Of a stretch of 64,000 nt of DNA, positions 52,601 through 60,865 are shown piece after piece. Below the pieces are notes generated by a model. That model was not told where the DNA came from and searched no databases. It saw only the letters and a list, made by a program, of their open reading frames with translations. Position numbers and translations under genes: made by a program. Positions within the stretch are counted from its first letter, which is position 1. Every line of letters starts with the position of its first letter. This stretch comes from Bog-756 sp963704615 (GTDB taxonomy: Bacteria > Actinomycetota > Acidimicrobiia > Acidimicrobiales > RAAP-2). The DNA lies in assembly GCA_963704615.1 (NCBI GenBank), contig OY969923.1, positions 2,294,001 through 2,358,000 of the forward strand, written 5' to 3'.

Positions 52601-52695
52601 CGGCACAAAGCCAAAAAGTACACCCTCAACAGGTTGCATGGAAGGGTGGCTCTCTGCCGCCGCAACACGACGCACCATCGGTGTCGGGGCGCTGG

Positions 52696-53205
52696 TTAGA
52701 TCGAGTGCTTGTAGAGCTCGATTCTGTCACCGTTGATCACGATGTGTTCAACAAACTCGAATCCTGTCTTGGCCAGGACATTTCGAGAGGCGCCATTATC
52801 AGGATCGATAAAGGCAAGAAGCTCGCCCTGCCACAATTGCCTGGCCAGTGCCAACATTGCCCTTGTGGCTTCGGTCGCATATCCAAGACCACGTGACTCC
52901 CGAACGAGTCTGTAGCCGAACTCAAGCCGGATTTCCCCACCGAACTCGAATTCATCCGCGCCGACATAACCAATAAGAGATGCAGACGAGGTCTCGACGA
53001 TCGCCTGCTTGCCGAAGGCAACCTGCTGCGAGAAGGCCATCATGTGATCAAAGCGGGTATTCGCCGCCTGGCGGTCGAGTGATCCAGTGGCGGAGTACAC
53101 CATGAATTCCGAGTCCATAAACAGATCGACATACCGTTGACGGTCTGATTCAACCACCGGCCGGATCTCCAACCGCTCCGTTCTGACGGTGCTCTCGGAT
53201 GCCAC
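52696..53205 (-). CDS. GNAT-family N-acetyltransferase
   Basis: A 169-residue GNAT of the RimJ/RimL type. It begins TVRTERLEIRPV; the acetyl-CoA loop is ESRGLGYATEATRAM (R/QxxGxG/A), followed by ALLAFIDPDNGASRNVLAKTGF-like elements typical of this subgroup. A GTG start at 53205 fits the conserved N-terminus; longer in-frame sequence upstream is unrelated. It could acetylate a ribosomal-protein N-terminus or a small molecule. Confidence 0.88.
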   Translation of the reverse strand: MASESTVRTERLEIRPVVESDRQRYVDLFMDSEFMVYSATGSLDRQAANTRFDHMMAFSQQVAFGKQAIVETSSASLIGYVGADEFEFGGEIRLEFGYRLVRESRGLGYATEATRAMLALARQLWQGELLAFIDPDNGASRNVLAKTGFEFVEHIVINGDRIELYKHSI

Positions 53206-53390
53206 CGGCCCTTGGTAGCACGCTTCGGATCGAAGCGTCGCACTGGCCACAGAATTGGCTGCCTCCTCTCGCCGGCCGGGACGCTGACCATTCGATGCGG
53301 GAGAAGCGATCAGGAACGTCAATCCAGCCCGCAACGGCAAACACCTGTGACCCCGTTCATCCCGGCTCCCACGATGAGTGGTGCTCGAAA

Positions 53391-53816
53391 TCAGGTCTTG
53401 GTAAGCCACCAACCGGACGAGAAGCCATCGTCGCACGTGAAGTTACCTGGGCTGGAGGCGGAGTTGAAACCCGTGTGGGTCTTGGTCCCGGTGAAAGTGC
53501 AAGTAACTCCACTGCCCGAGGCGTTGAGGATGACAAACGTGTACACCTTGTGGGTCACCGTGTAGGTGCCGGCGTCTCCGAAACCGTCCGTGAAGGTCTT
53601 CGTCTTGTGGGCGATCGTCCATGTCGTATAAGGACAACCCAAGGTGTTGGAACAGAAGTTGTAGGTCTTCCCGATAATCCTCCTACCGGCGGGCGAGGCC
53701 TTGGTGCCTCCGCTGTAGGGATTCGTCGGAGTCTGAGCGCTGGCTCCCGCCGTCGCACTGAATCCAAGCGTTGCGATGGAGGTGACAACAATTACCGTCG
53801 TTACGATTCGCTTCAT
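53391..53816 (-). CDS. Small secreted protein, unknown function
   Basis: A 141-residue exported protein. Residues 1-28 are a signal peptide (RIVTTVIVVTSIATLGFSA). The mature part has four cysteines (FCSNTLGCPY, VTCTFTG, FTCDDG) and many Thr/Gly, consistent with a disulfide-bonded beta-rich fold. GGAGG lies five bases before the ATG at 53816. No family was recognised. Confidence 0.75.
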   Translation of the reverse strand: MKRIVTTVIVVTSIATLGFSATAGASAQTPTNPYSGGTKASPAGRRIIGKTYNFCSNTLGCPYTTWTIAHKTKTFTDGFGDAGTYTVTHKVYTFVILNASGSGVTCTFTGTKTHTGFNSASSPGNFTCDDGFSSGWWLTKT

Positions 53817-54235
53817 CAAATCCTCCAGACAAGTTGGTAGGCGCAGGCTCCCGCGATTTGCGTCGTCCCTCAGTTGCGAAGGTAGCGCAACTTCGTCCGC
53901 CAGTCACAGTGACCAGATCTCGCCTAAGCGTAAGTGGGTGCGGTCAGCTCAGGGACCCGCCGGAGCCACCGCCTAAGCCCTGGTACCGGCGCTGGTCGCA
54001 CCTGGTCTGAGACCCTCGGGTGGCCTGTAGCGATATCGATGATGACCCGATGGCGCCTCAAAACCCGGTACGGATCTTGAGGTTGTCAAACGTGCCAGGG
54101 ATCAAAAGTTCAACCCGCTTGCGGGCCATGCCGCTTTTTGCGCACGGTGGCGAAGATGGAGGCTATCGCAGCTCGTAACGGAAGGTTCGAGCTGGTCGTT
54201 TGTGAATGTAAGTAGGCGTCGGGCTCGGAGGGTCC
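53817..54235. other. Non-coding stretch
   Basis: A stretch of 419 bases without a supported gene or RNA. It must hold the promoter of the secreted protein. Nothing further recognised. Confidence 0.5.
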
Positions 54236-54532
54236 ATGAATCCCCCTAGATCCCTGCCCGAGCCCGGCACCTGCCCAACCTGGCCTGTTGCGGCAAGCGG
54301 CAAGGTGATGAAATCTATGGCTATGAGTGAGATCGGGGACACGGGGCCTCCACCAAGTCTCTTGGCAGTGATCGTTGGGCACTTCCTGATCGGGCTCCTG
54401 GTAGTGGCCGTCACCAAGGCGATCTTCAGACAGAAGCCAGCGGTAGCAATCCTGGCGGGACTGATCGCCCTTGCGGCGCACCACAACTTTGACGCGCCGC
54501 TTGCACGAAGGCTCAGCGATCTGGGGATCTAG
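54236..54532 (+). CDS. Small membrane protein
   Basis: A 98-residue protein with two hydrophobic segments in the second half (LLAVIVGHFLIGLLVVAV and AVAILAGLIALAAHHN). GGAGGG lies just upstream of the ATG at 54236; internal ATGs at 54308, 54317 and 54323 are alternatives. The next gene begins 13 bases on, so they are likely co-transcribed. Small paired membrane proteins of this kind occur in actinobacterial mobile elements, but no function is known. Confidence 0.6.
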   Translation: MNPPRSLPEPGTCPTWPVAASGKVMKSMAMSEIGDTGPPPSLLAVIVGHFLIGLLVVAVTKAIFRQKPAVAILAGLIALAAHHNFDAPLARRLSDLGI

Positions 54533-54545
54533 GTAAGGAGCCAGC

Positions 54546-54722
54546 ATGACCGACGAGCAGCAGTTTGACCTCGAGGAGGTGGACGAGGAGCTCGGGTCGC
54601 CACTATTAACCGCCGAGAGGGCGTTGGTTGCCGGACTGGTGATAGGCGTCCTTCTGCTGGTAGTGATGACCCGTCGGCGCCGGAGGCGGCGCCTGGCGGA
54701 CGATCGATCGGTGGAGTTCTAG
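54546..54722 (+). CDS. Very small single-pass membrane protein
   Basis: A 58-residue protein too short for most gene finders. Acidic N-terminus (EEVDEEL), one hydrophobic helix (LVAGLVIGVLLLVVM), and a run of seven arginines directly after it (RRRRRRR), which sets the topology with the C-terminus inside. AAGGAG lies five bases upstream of the ATG, supporting real translation. It follows the small membrane protein at 54236 and may act with it. Confidence 0.6.
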   Translation: MTDEQQFDLEEVDEELGSPLLTAERALVAGLVIGVLLLVVMTRRRRRRRLADDRSVEF

Positions 54723-54905
54723 GGATCTTGAGCGTCATCGTCGTCCTTGGCGGCGGTGGTTGCAAACGTTGGCGGCCTCGAGTCGTACCGCCGACTGATC
54801 GGCTTCCCTCGACGTGGACCCTACGGAACCTCTTGGCTACGGGCACTCCTCGGAGCCCACTGATACTGTCTCGGTGCTACGGCGGACGAACAAGAGAAGA
54901 GCCCG

Positions 54906-55250
54906 ATGGCAGTGTTCAATGGCGTGTTCCCGATCCCTCCCGGTAAAGAACAAGGAGGAAGGGACTTCGCGGCCGCGTGTATTGGGGAGCGCCGCAAGGG
55001 GTTCAATGCTCAGGCGGCTAGAACGGGGCTCGACCGTGAGACTTGGGCTCTGCAGGAGACCCCGATGGGGAGCTTCATGTTGGTGTGGTTCGAGGCTCCC
55101 GACATCGAGAAGGCGTTCACGGAACTCGCCACCTCCGGCGACGAGTTCACCATCTGGTTTCGTGGCCAAGTCAAGGACGTGACTGGCGTCGACCTGGGCG
55201 CTCCACCGGAAAGCCCGCTCCCCGAAGTACTAGTCGACTGGACCTCCTGA
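54906..55250 (+). CDS. Conserved hypothetical protein (small alpha/beta fold)
   Basis: A 114-residue protein. The middle WALQETPMGSFMLVWFEAPDIEKAF looks like the second strand and helix of a ferredoxin-like monomer, of the sort found in DUF6176-like or antibiotic-monooxygenase-like proteins. The N-terminus FNGVFPIPPGK is also strand-like. The family is not certain. Plus strand, alone between the small membrane genes and the second DUF3303 gene. Confidence 0.65.
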   Translation: MAVFNGVFPIPPGKEQGGRDFAAACIGERRKGFNAQAARTGLDRETWALQETPMGSFMLVWFEAPDIEKAFTELATSGDEFTIWFRGQVKDVTGVDLGAPPESPLPEVLVDWTS

Positions 55251-55493
55251 AGAACGAACTCTCCCCTGTAGGGACATCACCAGCAGCGCGGAGTTCTTCG
55301 GAACAAGAAGGCCCTTCGCCAAACGTCCCTTCGGCTGGCCGTGTGATCGCCGGAGAGTCCGGCAACGGCATCCCCTAACACTGGATATGCACCATCCCAG
55401 GGAACATCCCGGCGCGTGGATGAGTGTCTGCCGGTGCCCGTGGTCCGGCTCACGCCGGCCACGAACACCGATTCGTCCAGCAGTTGCTGCAAG

Positions 55494-55799
55494 CTACGAA
55501 ATCGAATCCCGATGGCCGATGGCCTCGGCTCCGATTGCTGCACCGTCTGCCATGTCAACTACGGGAAGAACGTCGTACTTGATCCATAGAGTGAACTTCG
55601 AAGTATCCCGCAGGACGTCCTCAGGACTGTCAGACTCGAGGAAAGCGAGCCCATCCACTCCGTCGGCCCGCTGAACGAACTGGTGGAATGTCGAACTCTG
55701 CGAAGGCGTCCACTTGCTGAACACCGCAAGCGAGCGCTTTGCTTCTTTCTCCGCATTCCCAGCTTCACGATTCGTCCACGAAACTACGTATTTCGTCAT
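55494..55799 (-). CDS. DUF3303-type small protein, second copy
   Basis: A 101-residue relative of the protein at 41145-41462. It shares the plan: N-terminal strand (MTKYVVSWTNR), a central FSKWTPSQSS, FLESDSPEDVLRDTSKF, and VLPVVDMADGAAIG, where the first copy has VVPVVDVADAVATG. Same presumed fold and unknown role. Convergent with the gene at 54906. Confidence 0.82.
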   Translation of the reverse strand: MTKYVVSWTNREAGNAEKEAKRSLAVFSKWTPSQSSTFHQFVQRADGVDGLAFLESDSPEDVLRDTSKFTLWIKYDVLPVVDMADGAAIGAEAIGHRDSIS

Positions 55800-56274
55800 C
55801 CGTCTCCCTTGATAGCGATGTCCGCCTTGGACATCGTGAGCATGTCGCGGCAGGTTCTTGGCGGCAACGGCCGCTATCGACGCTCGACCTTGAACAGCCT
55901 TCGAGGCTTTGCCCCCGATCGCTGCCGGTTATGCACCGTTCTCGACCGGGCCGGAGTAGAGGTACGGGAGGGCTGTAGCCCTCTCTCAGGTCCCTTTACG
56001 GCACGCCTGCCGTGGTCGTAGAGGCTGCCGGCTGCGACGGCCAGCGGCCCGGTAGGCATCAACGGTCTACCCTTCTGCGTCCGGTGCCCGGCTGCAGGGC
56101 CGCCACCCAGCTCCGGGGTCCCCCGCTCTCAAGTTCGACTCCATCGCCGTCGATGAAGAGATCGCCGGGTTCGTTTGCCATGAGGGGCGCGGGCCCGGCA
56201 CATACGGCCTGCAGAACCAACCGTCGAATGGGCGGGTCCGGCGAGCGAGTCCGGCAGATGGGAGAGGTGGGCAA
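55800..56274. other. Non-coding stretch
   Basis: A stretch of 475 bases between two divergent genes. No gene, repeat or RNA was recognised; the stretch is not obviously transposon-derived. Confidence 0.5.
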
Positions 56275-56484
56275 ATGAGCCTGGTGTGCATACGTTGCGC
56301 CGTGGGTGCATCTGAGGGTGACATCATCGACTATCCAGACGGAAGAATCGTGATCGATGACGGGCTGGTGATTTGCGGCCACTGCACGACCACAGAGGAT
56401 CGGATCGTCGACATGGCATTGACGGTTGAGGACCTGGATCAGGGCGGTCCGGTTTGGCATCTTCCGACAGAGGGGGCGTCGTGA
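56275..56484 (+). CDS. Small CxxC zinc-ribbon-like protein
   Basis: A 69-residue acidic protein with CIRC and CGHC pairs that could bind one zinc ion. GGAGAGGTGGG lies upstream of the ATG. The last four bases overlap the next start as GTGA, so the two are coupled. Family unknown. Confidence 0.65.
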   Translation: MSLVCIRCAVGASEGDIIDYPDGRIVIDDGLVICGHCTTTEDRIVDMALTVEDLDQGGPVWHLPTEGAS

Positions 56485-56651
56485 CCACGCTCAGTAAGAC
56501 CCGCAGTCAGACGTACCGAGCGGCTCGGGATCTCGGCAACGTTCAGGCAGCGATGAAGGGACCGTCGGCTCTCAGCAAGCGGTATGTGCGTCGTGCAGTC
56601 CTCCGGACCAACAAGAACCTGATGCGGTCGATGCGCAAGTTCGGACTTTAG
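56481..56651 (+). CDS. Small basic protein coupled to the zinc-ribbon gene
   Basis: A 56-residue very basic protein (SKTRSQTYRAARDLGNVQAA … KRYVRRAVLRTNKNLM). The GTG start overlaps the preceding stop as GTGA. Proteins with the SKTRSQTYRAARDLGN layout occur as small unknowns in actinobacterial integrated elements, as far as can be recalled; the match has not been checked. A nucleic-acid-binding role is a guess from the charge. Confidence 0.6.
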   Translation: MTTLSKTRSQTYRAARDLGNVQAAMKGPSALSKRYVRRAVLRTNKNLMRSMRKFGL

Positions 56652-56786
56652 GGCGCCAACTCACCTCACAGCCGGCCGCAAGGTGACTTGACACTAGGGT
56701 GTCCGTGGCCGGTCCCGTTGAGCAAGATTCCGCCGGCCCCGACTGGTCGTTCTCCAATCCCGACTTGAACTTCACCGAGGCTCAAG

Positions 56787-57269
56787 TCAGATGCTGACCG
56801 TCGTCCCCTTCACAAGCTTTGTCAAGCCGCTCATGTAGCCATGATAAGTCTTATAGACGCAGACATCAGCGGAAAAGGCATCGCCCTCACTGGTGACGAC
56901 CGAGGTTCCGCCGATCACGGTTGCCGTGATGTCTTGCTCGGTGAAGTACTTGGCGCAACGACCCTGGCCGGGTGATGAGATGGTTGCCGGACCGAGAGTC
57001 GTCGTCGCTTTGCTCGTGGACCAGGTGAACGTCCCGCCACTGGCCAGAGTAGATACGACGACCGTCGCCGACCGATAGCTTTTCTTGTCGGTTGAGGGAA
57101 CAGTACATTTCCGGATTTCGATATTGGCATTGAAATGTCCGTACACGTTCGCACAGGTCAGGCTGGAGCCCGCAAAAGCCGGCGACGAGGTGCCGACGAG
57201 GCCGACTGAGACCGGGACAGAGAGCGCAACGGCGGTTGCGGCTACGAGGAGGAGACGGCGCATTCGCAT
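56787..57269 (-). CDS. Small secreted protein, unknown function
   Basis: A 160-residue exported protein. Residues 1-34 form a signal peptide (LLLVAATAVALSVPVSV, cleavage near AFAGSS). The mature part is Ser/Thr/Val-rich with four cysteines. It starts at either of two Met codons near 57269 and 57263. It resembles the other secreted gene at 53391 in size and build, without visible sequence similarity. Confidence 0.72.
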   Translation of the reverse strand: MRMRRLLLVAATAVALSVPVSVGLVGTSSPAFAGSSLTCANVYGHFNANIEIRKCTVPSTDKKSYRSATVVVSTLASGGTFTWSTSKATTTLGPATISSPGQGRCAKYFTEQDITATVIGGTSVVTSEGDAFSADVCVYKTYHGYMSGLTKLVKGTTVSI

Positions 57270-57493
57270 ACCTCACTTTCAAGCTCTCGGAAGCCCCTTC
57301 CGAGCAACTCGAAGCATACATGGCGTCAGGGCTGGGCGGCCTGAGTGCCTCAGGAGGGAATGACCGGGTACAGATCCTCGAGCCCCTCGACATGACCTCG
57401 CAGCTCCACAGCCGCATCCTTTTGTTGCCGACCCACGCCCGGCCCATCCTCCGTACGGGCTCGAGGCCGTCGGTCGGACTACCGGCCCGGTAG

Positions 57494-57643
57494 CCGGGCG
57501 GCCCGGCGACCATCCGCCAGCAGATCCCCGGTTCGGCCTGGATCGCCGAGGTGATGAACCGGCTGGGCCATAAGACGGCGACCGCGGCCACGCGCTCTCA
57601 GCACGCCACTGCGGAGCGCGATAAGGCGCTAGCGGAGCCATGA
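57494..57643 (+). pseudogene. Tyrosine recombinase (integrase) C-terminal remnant
   Basis: Fifty codons read WIAEVMNRLGHKTATAAT and SQHATAERDKALAE, the last part of actinobacterial phage-type integrases (LGHSTPxAALxYQHATxERD). The nucleophile Tyr position is Ser, and everything upstream is gone. It ends 145 bases from the 3' end of tRNA-Leu, pointing at it. This is the usual placement of an integrase beside its attachment site. Confidence 0.8.
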
Positions 57644-57667
57644 ATAAGGCCATTGCCGAAGCGCAGC

Positions 57668-57686
57668 GTGACCCCGCGGCGGTCAC
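57668..57686. repeat. Inverted repeat near the tRNA-Leu attachment region
   Basis: GTGACC and GGTCAC surround seven bases. It lies between the integrase remnant and tRNA-Leu and could be a recombinase arm site or remnant. Confidence 0.35.
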
Positions 57687-57707
57687 AGTGGTCAGCCTCT
57701 GAGACCC

Positions 57708-57727
57708 TCGCGCACGAATCGCGCACG
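57708..57727. repeat. Direct repeat TCGCGCACG
   Basis: Two copies of the 9-mer TCGCGCACG with starts 11 bases apart, in the same gap between integrase remnant and tRNA-Leu. It may be an integrase arm-type site; this is only positional inference. Confidence 0.3.
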
Positions 57728-57742
57728 CCGGTCGATTCCTCG

Positions 57743-57764
57743 AGGTCTCGTCGCGATGAGACCT
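57743..57764. repeat. Inverted repeat 25 bases from tRNA-Leu
   Basis: AGGTCTC and GAGACCT are perfect arms around an 8-base loop. It could be the terminator of tRNA-Leu (no T-run follows) or a recombination site. Confidence 0.4.
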
Positions 57765-57788
57765 TTCGAACCACCAGGTAGAACGGTG

Positions 57789-57872
57789 TGTCGGAGGGGG
57801 GACTTGAACCCCCACGCCCTTTCGGGCACTAGCCCCTCAAGCTAGCGCGTCTGCCTATTCCGCCACTCCGAC
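57789..57872 (-). tRNA. tRNA-Leu (anticodon GAG)
   Basis: On the minus strand the acceptor stem GTCGGAG pairs with CTCCGAC. The anticodon arm CTAGC-TTGAGGG-GCTAG gives anticodon GAG. A long variable arm (TGCCCGAAAGGGCGT) is diagnostic of leucine tRNA. The discriminator is A at 57789; CCA is not encoded. Confidence 0.95.
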
Positions 57873-57881
57873 GAAGTGGCA

Positions 57882-57897
57882 CCGGTATCGCTACCGG
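57882..57897 (-). terminator. Short hairpin between the binding-protein gene and tRNA-Leu
   Basis: CCGGTA-TCGC-TACCGG is a perfect six-base-pair stem with a four-base loop in the gap between the binding-protein gene and tRNA-Leu. It may end the secG operon transcript or help process the tRNA. There is no T-run. Confidence 0.35.
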
Positions 57898-58009
57898 GGC
57901 GTCTGGCATGGTAGCGCGCCCTCGGGCCGCCCCATGGTCGTTGGGTCTCCTCTGGGGGCGGCACTTCCTTGGCAGCAGGGGCCCCGGCGACGGGCCGATT
58001 CGGATCTCT

Positions 58010-59794
58010 CTAGTGGTTGGGGGGACCCGGCTTGAGGGTCGTCCACAGCGGCACGTTCCACAGGATGCCGTCGGACGAGGCGTTGTACTGGACATTGGCC
58101 ACCTGAACCCCGTTGGCCTCCAAGCCCGGCTCCTCGAACAACGGCAGAGCCACCATTTGGTCCCACAGTTGGTCGTCGATCTGGGCATAGACCGACGCTC
58201 CCGACACCGGATTGAGGGCCTCCGCCGCCTGAATGAACAAAGCGTCCACCTGGGGATCGTCGAACTTGCTCCAGTCCTGGCTCCCATTGGAATCGGCCAC
58301 GCCCAGCCCGTCGGAGAACCACGCCGCGGTGCTCGACTGGAACGGGCTGGCCACCCGGGTGACCAGGGCCATGTCGTAGGTGTTGGCGGCCGCTGCCGCG
58401 ACCATGCCCTGGGCACCATCGACCGGAACGGTGACCACAGAGATCCCCGCGCTGCGCAATTGCGAACTGATCAACCCCGCCACCGAATCGATCCACGGAT
58501 CTCCGGACTCGACCGCCATCCTCAAAGTCAGCGGCTTGCCGTCGGCGTCGAGATAGGTGCCGGCCGGGTCCTGGTGGTAACCGATGCTCTTCAGGAGACG
58601 GTCGGTGGTCGTGAGATCAGGCGCGCTGTACTCGCCGGCCGCCGAGGACTCCTGGTAATCAGCCTGTGACGCCGTCGCCAGATGATCCTGATTGACCACG
58701 AGGGTCGGGTCGATGGGTCCGAATGTCTTGTTCAACAGAGCGGTGCGGTCGATGACGTGGGCAATGGCTTGGCGCGCAGCTGCTCGCATCGTGACGGCAG
58801 ACGTCACGTTGAACTCGAGTTGGAGGAGGTTGAGCGATGGCTTGATGAAGCTCTGGGTGTTCGGCAGGGATGACACCGCGTCAAGCGTGCCCAAGTTGAA
58901 GGCATTCGGCTGGGCCACCGCCTGGTTGCTCTGTGCCAACTCGCCCGTCCACGATTGCTGATTCCGGGCGACGTTGACCACTACCCGCTTCATGATGGAT
59001 GGAGTCCCCCACCATTTCGGGTTGCGGACCAACACGGCTGTTCCACCCGCTGAAACCGACTGCAACTCCAGAGGTCCAGCAGAGATGTCGATGGCGGGGT
59101 TGAAGGTGTCAAAGCCATGGTTCCACCCGACTCGCCGGGCGATGTGGGCAGGGACCAGGTCATCGAACATCACACGCCAATCGGTGAACGGAGTTGCGAA
59201 TACCACCGTGACTGTCTTCCCCCCGTGGCTGGCTGTCACCGAGGCCACATCGCGATAGCCCAGGGTGGACACGACCTGGTCCGGCTGACCGTCGATGTCG
59301 ACCCCGTTGCCATTCTGGGACTGCCAGGCATAGATGAAATCGTCAGCGCTCACTGGTACCCCGTCGGACCACACCGCTGACGGGTTGATCACATATTGAA
59401 TGGTCAACGGGGACGTCGATGTGACCTCCACGCTGGAAAGGAGGTTGGTGTTGACTTCGGGCACCAGATTCGAATCGATCACGTAGGCGCTCGGTAGGAC
59501 CGACGTGAGCAGCGTCGTTGACGATGACGCGGCGCCGACGGGGGTGTTGGGATTGAACCCCGACCACGGCTGATCGAGTTCGACCGTGGCATCCCCTCCC
59601 GTCGCGGGTACCAGAGCCGATCGTGTCTGGGCATCCACCTGCCGGATCCGATGGGAGCCGAGGTGATCGACAATGGCGACGAAACCAATGATGACGATGA
59701 TGACCAGAGGCAATGTCCACCGGGCGCGACGCTCGCGCCAAAGCACGGCGATTCGGGGACGGCGGCCGACGGACTCGGCGCCGCTGCCCGTCAC
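58010..59794 (-). CDS. Membrane-anchored family-5 solute-binding protein
   Basis: A 594-residue ABC substrate-binding protein of family 5 (peptide/nickel type). A basic N-terminal stretch is followed by one helix (residues 29-45, TLPLVIIVIIGFVAIV) that anchors the protein; there is no lipobox. Family features are PSAVWSDGVPVSADDFIYAW, PLELQSVSAGGTAVLVRNPKWWG, and the ALNxxxRQAI region AARQAIAHVIDRTAL. No permease or ATPase genes are adjacent, so transport would need subunits encoded elsewhere. The GTG start overlaps secG by four bases, a coupling unusual for an uptake protein. Confidence 0.88.
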   Translation of the reverse strand: MTGSGAESVGRRPRIAVLWRERRARWTLPLVIIVIIGFVAIVDHLGSHRIRQVDAQTRSALVPATGGDATVELDQPWSGFNPNTPVGAASSSTTLLTSVLPSAYVIDSNLVPEVNTNLLSSVEVTSTSPLTIQYVINPSAVWSDGVPVSADDFIYAWQSQNGNGVDIDGQPDQVVSTLGYRDVASVTASHGGKTVTVVFATPFTDWRVMFDDLVPAHIARRVGWNHGFDTFNPAIDISAGPLELQSVSAGGTAVLVRNPKWWGTPSIMKRVVVNVARNQQSWTGELAQSNQAVAQPNAFNLGTLDAVSSLPNTQSFIKPSLNLLQLEFNVTSAVTMRAAARQAIAHVIDRTALLNKTFGPIDPTLVVNQDHLATASQADYQESSAAGEYSAPDLTTTDRLLKSIGYHQDPAGTYLDADGKPLTLRMAVESGDPWIDSVAGLISSQLRSAGISVVTVPVDGAQGMVAAAAANTYDMALVTRVASPFQSSTAAWFSDGLGVADSNGSQDWSKFDDPQVDALFIQAAEALNPVSGASVYAQIDDQLWDQMVALPLFEEPGLEANGVQVANVQYNASSDGILWNVPLWTTLKPGPPNH

Positions 59795-60021
59795 TGCAGG
59801 CGCAGAATGAGGATCACGTTTGTGAAGGCGAAGATGACGGCCACGGTGACAGTGATGCGGTCGAGATTCTTCTCCACCACAGTCGAACCCGCTGCAGCGG
59901 AGCCGACCGAGCCCCCGAACATATCCGAGAGTCCCCCACCCTTACCACTGTGCATCAGGATGAGAAAGATGAGCCCGAAGGACGCCAATATCTGGAGCAC
60001 GACGATGATTGCGGTCAGCAC
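59791..60021 (-). CDS. secG: Preprotein translocase subunit SecG
   Basis: A 76-residue membrane protein of the Sec channel. Two hydrophobic helices surround the family loop SGKGGGLSDMFGG. The GTG start at 60021 is backed by a strong GGAGGAGG five bases upstream, and longer frames upstream have no SecG sequence. It follows tpiA, the usual gap-pgk-tpiA-secG order. Confidence 0.94.
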   Translation of the reverse strand: MLTAIIVVLQILASFGLIFLILMHSGKGGGLSDMFGGSVGSAAAGSTVVEKNLDRITVTVAVIFAFTNVILILRLQ

Positions 60022-60067
60022 TGGATCCTCCTCCTTTGACTCGGGGCCGCTGCAGACGCTAGCAAAG

Positions 60068-60865
60068 TCAACGCACCGAACGGGCCGCGGCCCGGACGAT
60101 AGCCACGAACGCAGCCGGGTCGAGACTGGCCCCTCCCACCAGCGCACCATCGACATCCGGGCACCGGAGTAGGGATTCGGCGTTCTCCTCGGTGACCGAT
60201 CCTCCATACTGGATGCGGATACTGGCTGAGGCCTCCGGGCTGGCGATGCGGCTGACCGTCTCCCTGATCCAATGGCACGCCTCCTGAGCATCCTCGGGGC
60301 TGGCCGCCCGGCCCGCGCCGATGGCCCACACCGGCTCGTAGGCGATGACCATGCCAGCCACCGAGTCAGGGGACAACGAACCCAGGGCGATCTCCACCTG
60401 GCTGGCCAGCCGGTCCTTGGTCACACCGAGCTCCCGCTCGTCGAGGTGCTCCCCTACGCAGCAGATAGGTGTCATGGCGTTGCGCAGAACGGCCTGGACC
60501 TTGGCCGCCACCACCTCGTCCACCTCACCGAACAGTTGTCGACGCTCCGAATGCCCGACGATCACGTACTCGACATGCAAGCGGGACAGCATCCGGGCGC
60601 TCACTTCACCGGTGAAGGCGCCACTGTCCTCGACCGCGCAGTTCTGCGCCCCGAGGGACACGGGGATGCCCTCGGGCTCGACGACTGACTGCACCGTGCG
60701 GATATCGGTGAACGGCGGATGCACCGACACGTCCAGAGGGCCGGTGTCGCTCGGCTGCAGTCGCAGGCCCAGATCCCGCACGGTGTGCAAGGCCTCCAGG
60801 TGATCGAGGTTCATCTTCCAATTGCCGCTGATCAGCGGGCGGCGCGACGGCGCGGCGTCGGTCAC
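60068..60865 (-). CDS. tpiA: Triosephosphate isomerase
   Basis: Glycolytic enzyme, 265 residues, which interconverts dihydroxyacetone phosphate and glyceraldehyde-3-phosphate. The catalytic set is present: Asn15 and Lys17 in SGNWKMN, His105 in VGHSERR, Glu177 in YEPVWAIG, and the phosphate-binding GGSV near the C-terminus. It overlaps the end of pgk by four bases. Confidence 0.97.
   Translation of the reverse strand: MTDAAPSRRPLISGNWKMNLDHLEALHTVRDLGLRLQPSDTGPLDVSVHPPFTDIRTVQSVVEPEGIPVSLGAQNCAVEDSGAFTGEVSARMLSRLHVEYVIVGHSERRQLFGEVDEVVAAKVQAVLRNAMTPICCVGEHLDERELGVTKDRLASQVEIALGSLSPDSVAGMVIAYEPVWAIGAGRAASPEDAQEACHWIRETVSRIASPEASASIRIQYGGSVTEENAESLLRCPDVDGALVGGASLDPAAFVAIVRAAARSVR

Noticed and set aside
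54110..54547. Minus-strand open frame of 145 codons
   Set aside because: No recognisable domain or start signal, and it lies opposite a small membrane-protein gene with a good ribosome-binding site.
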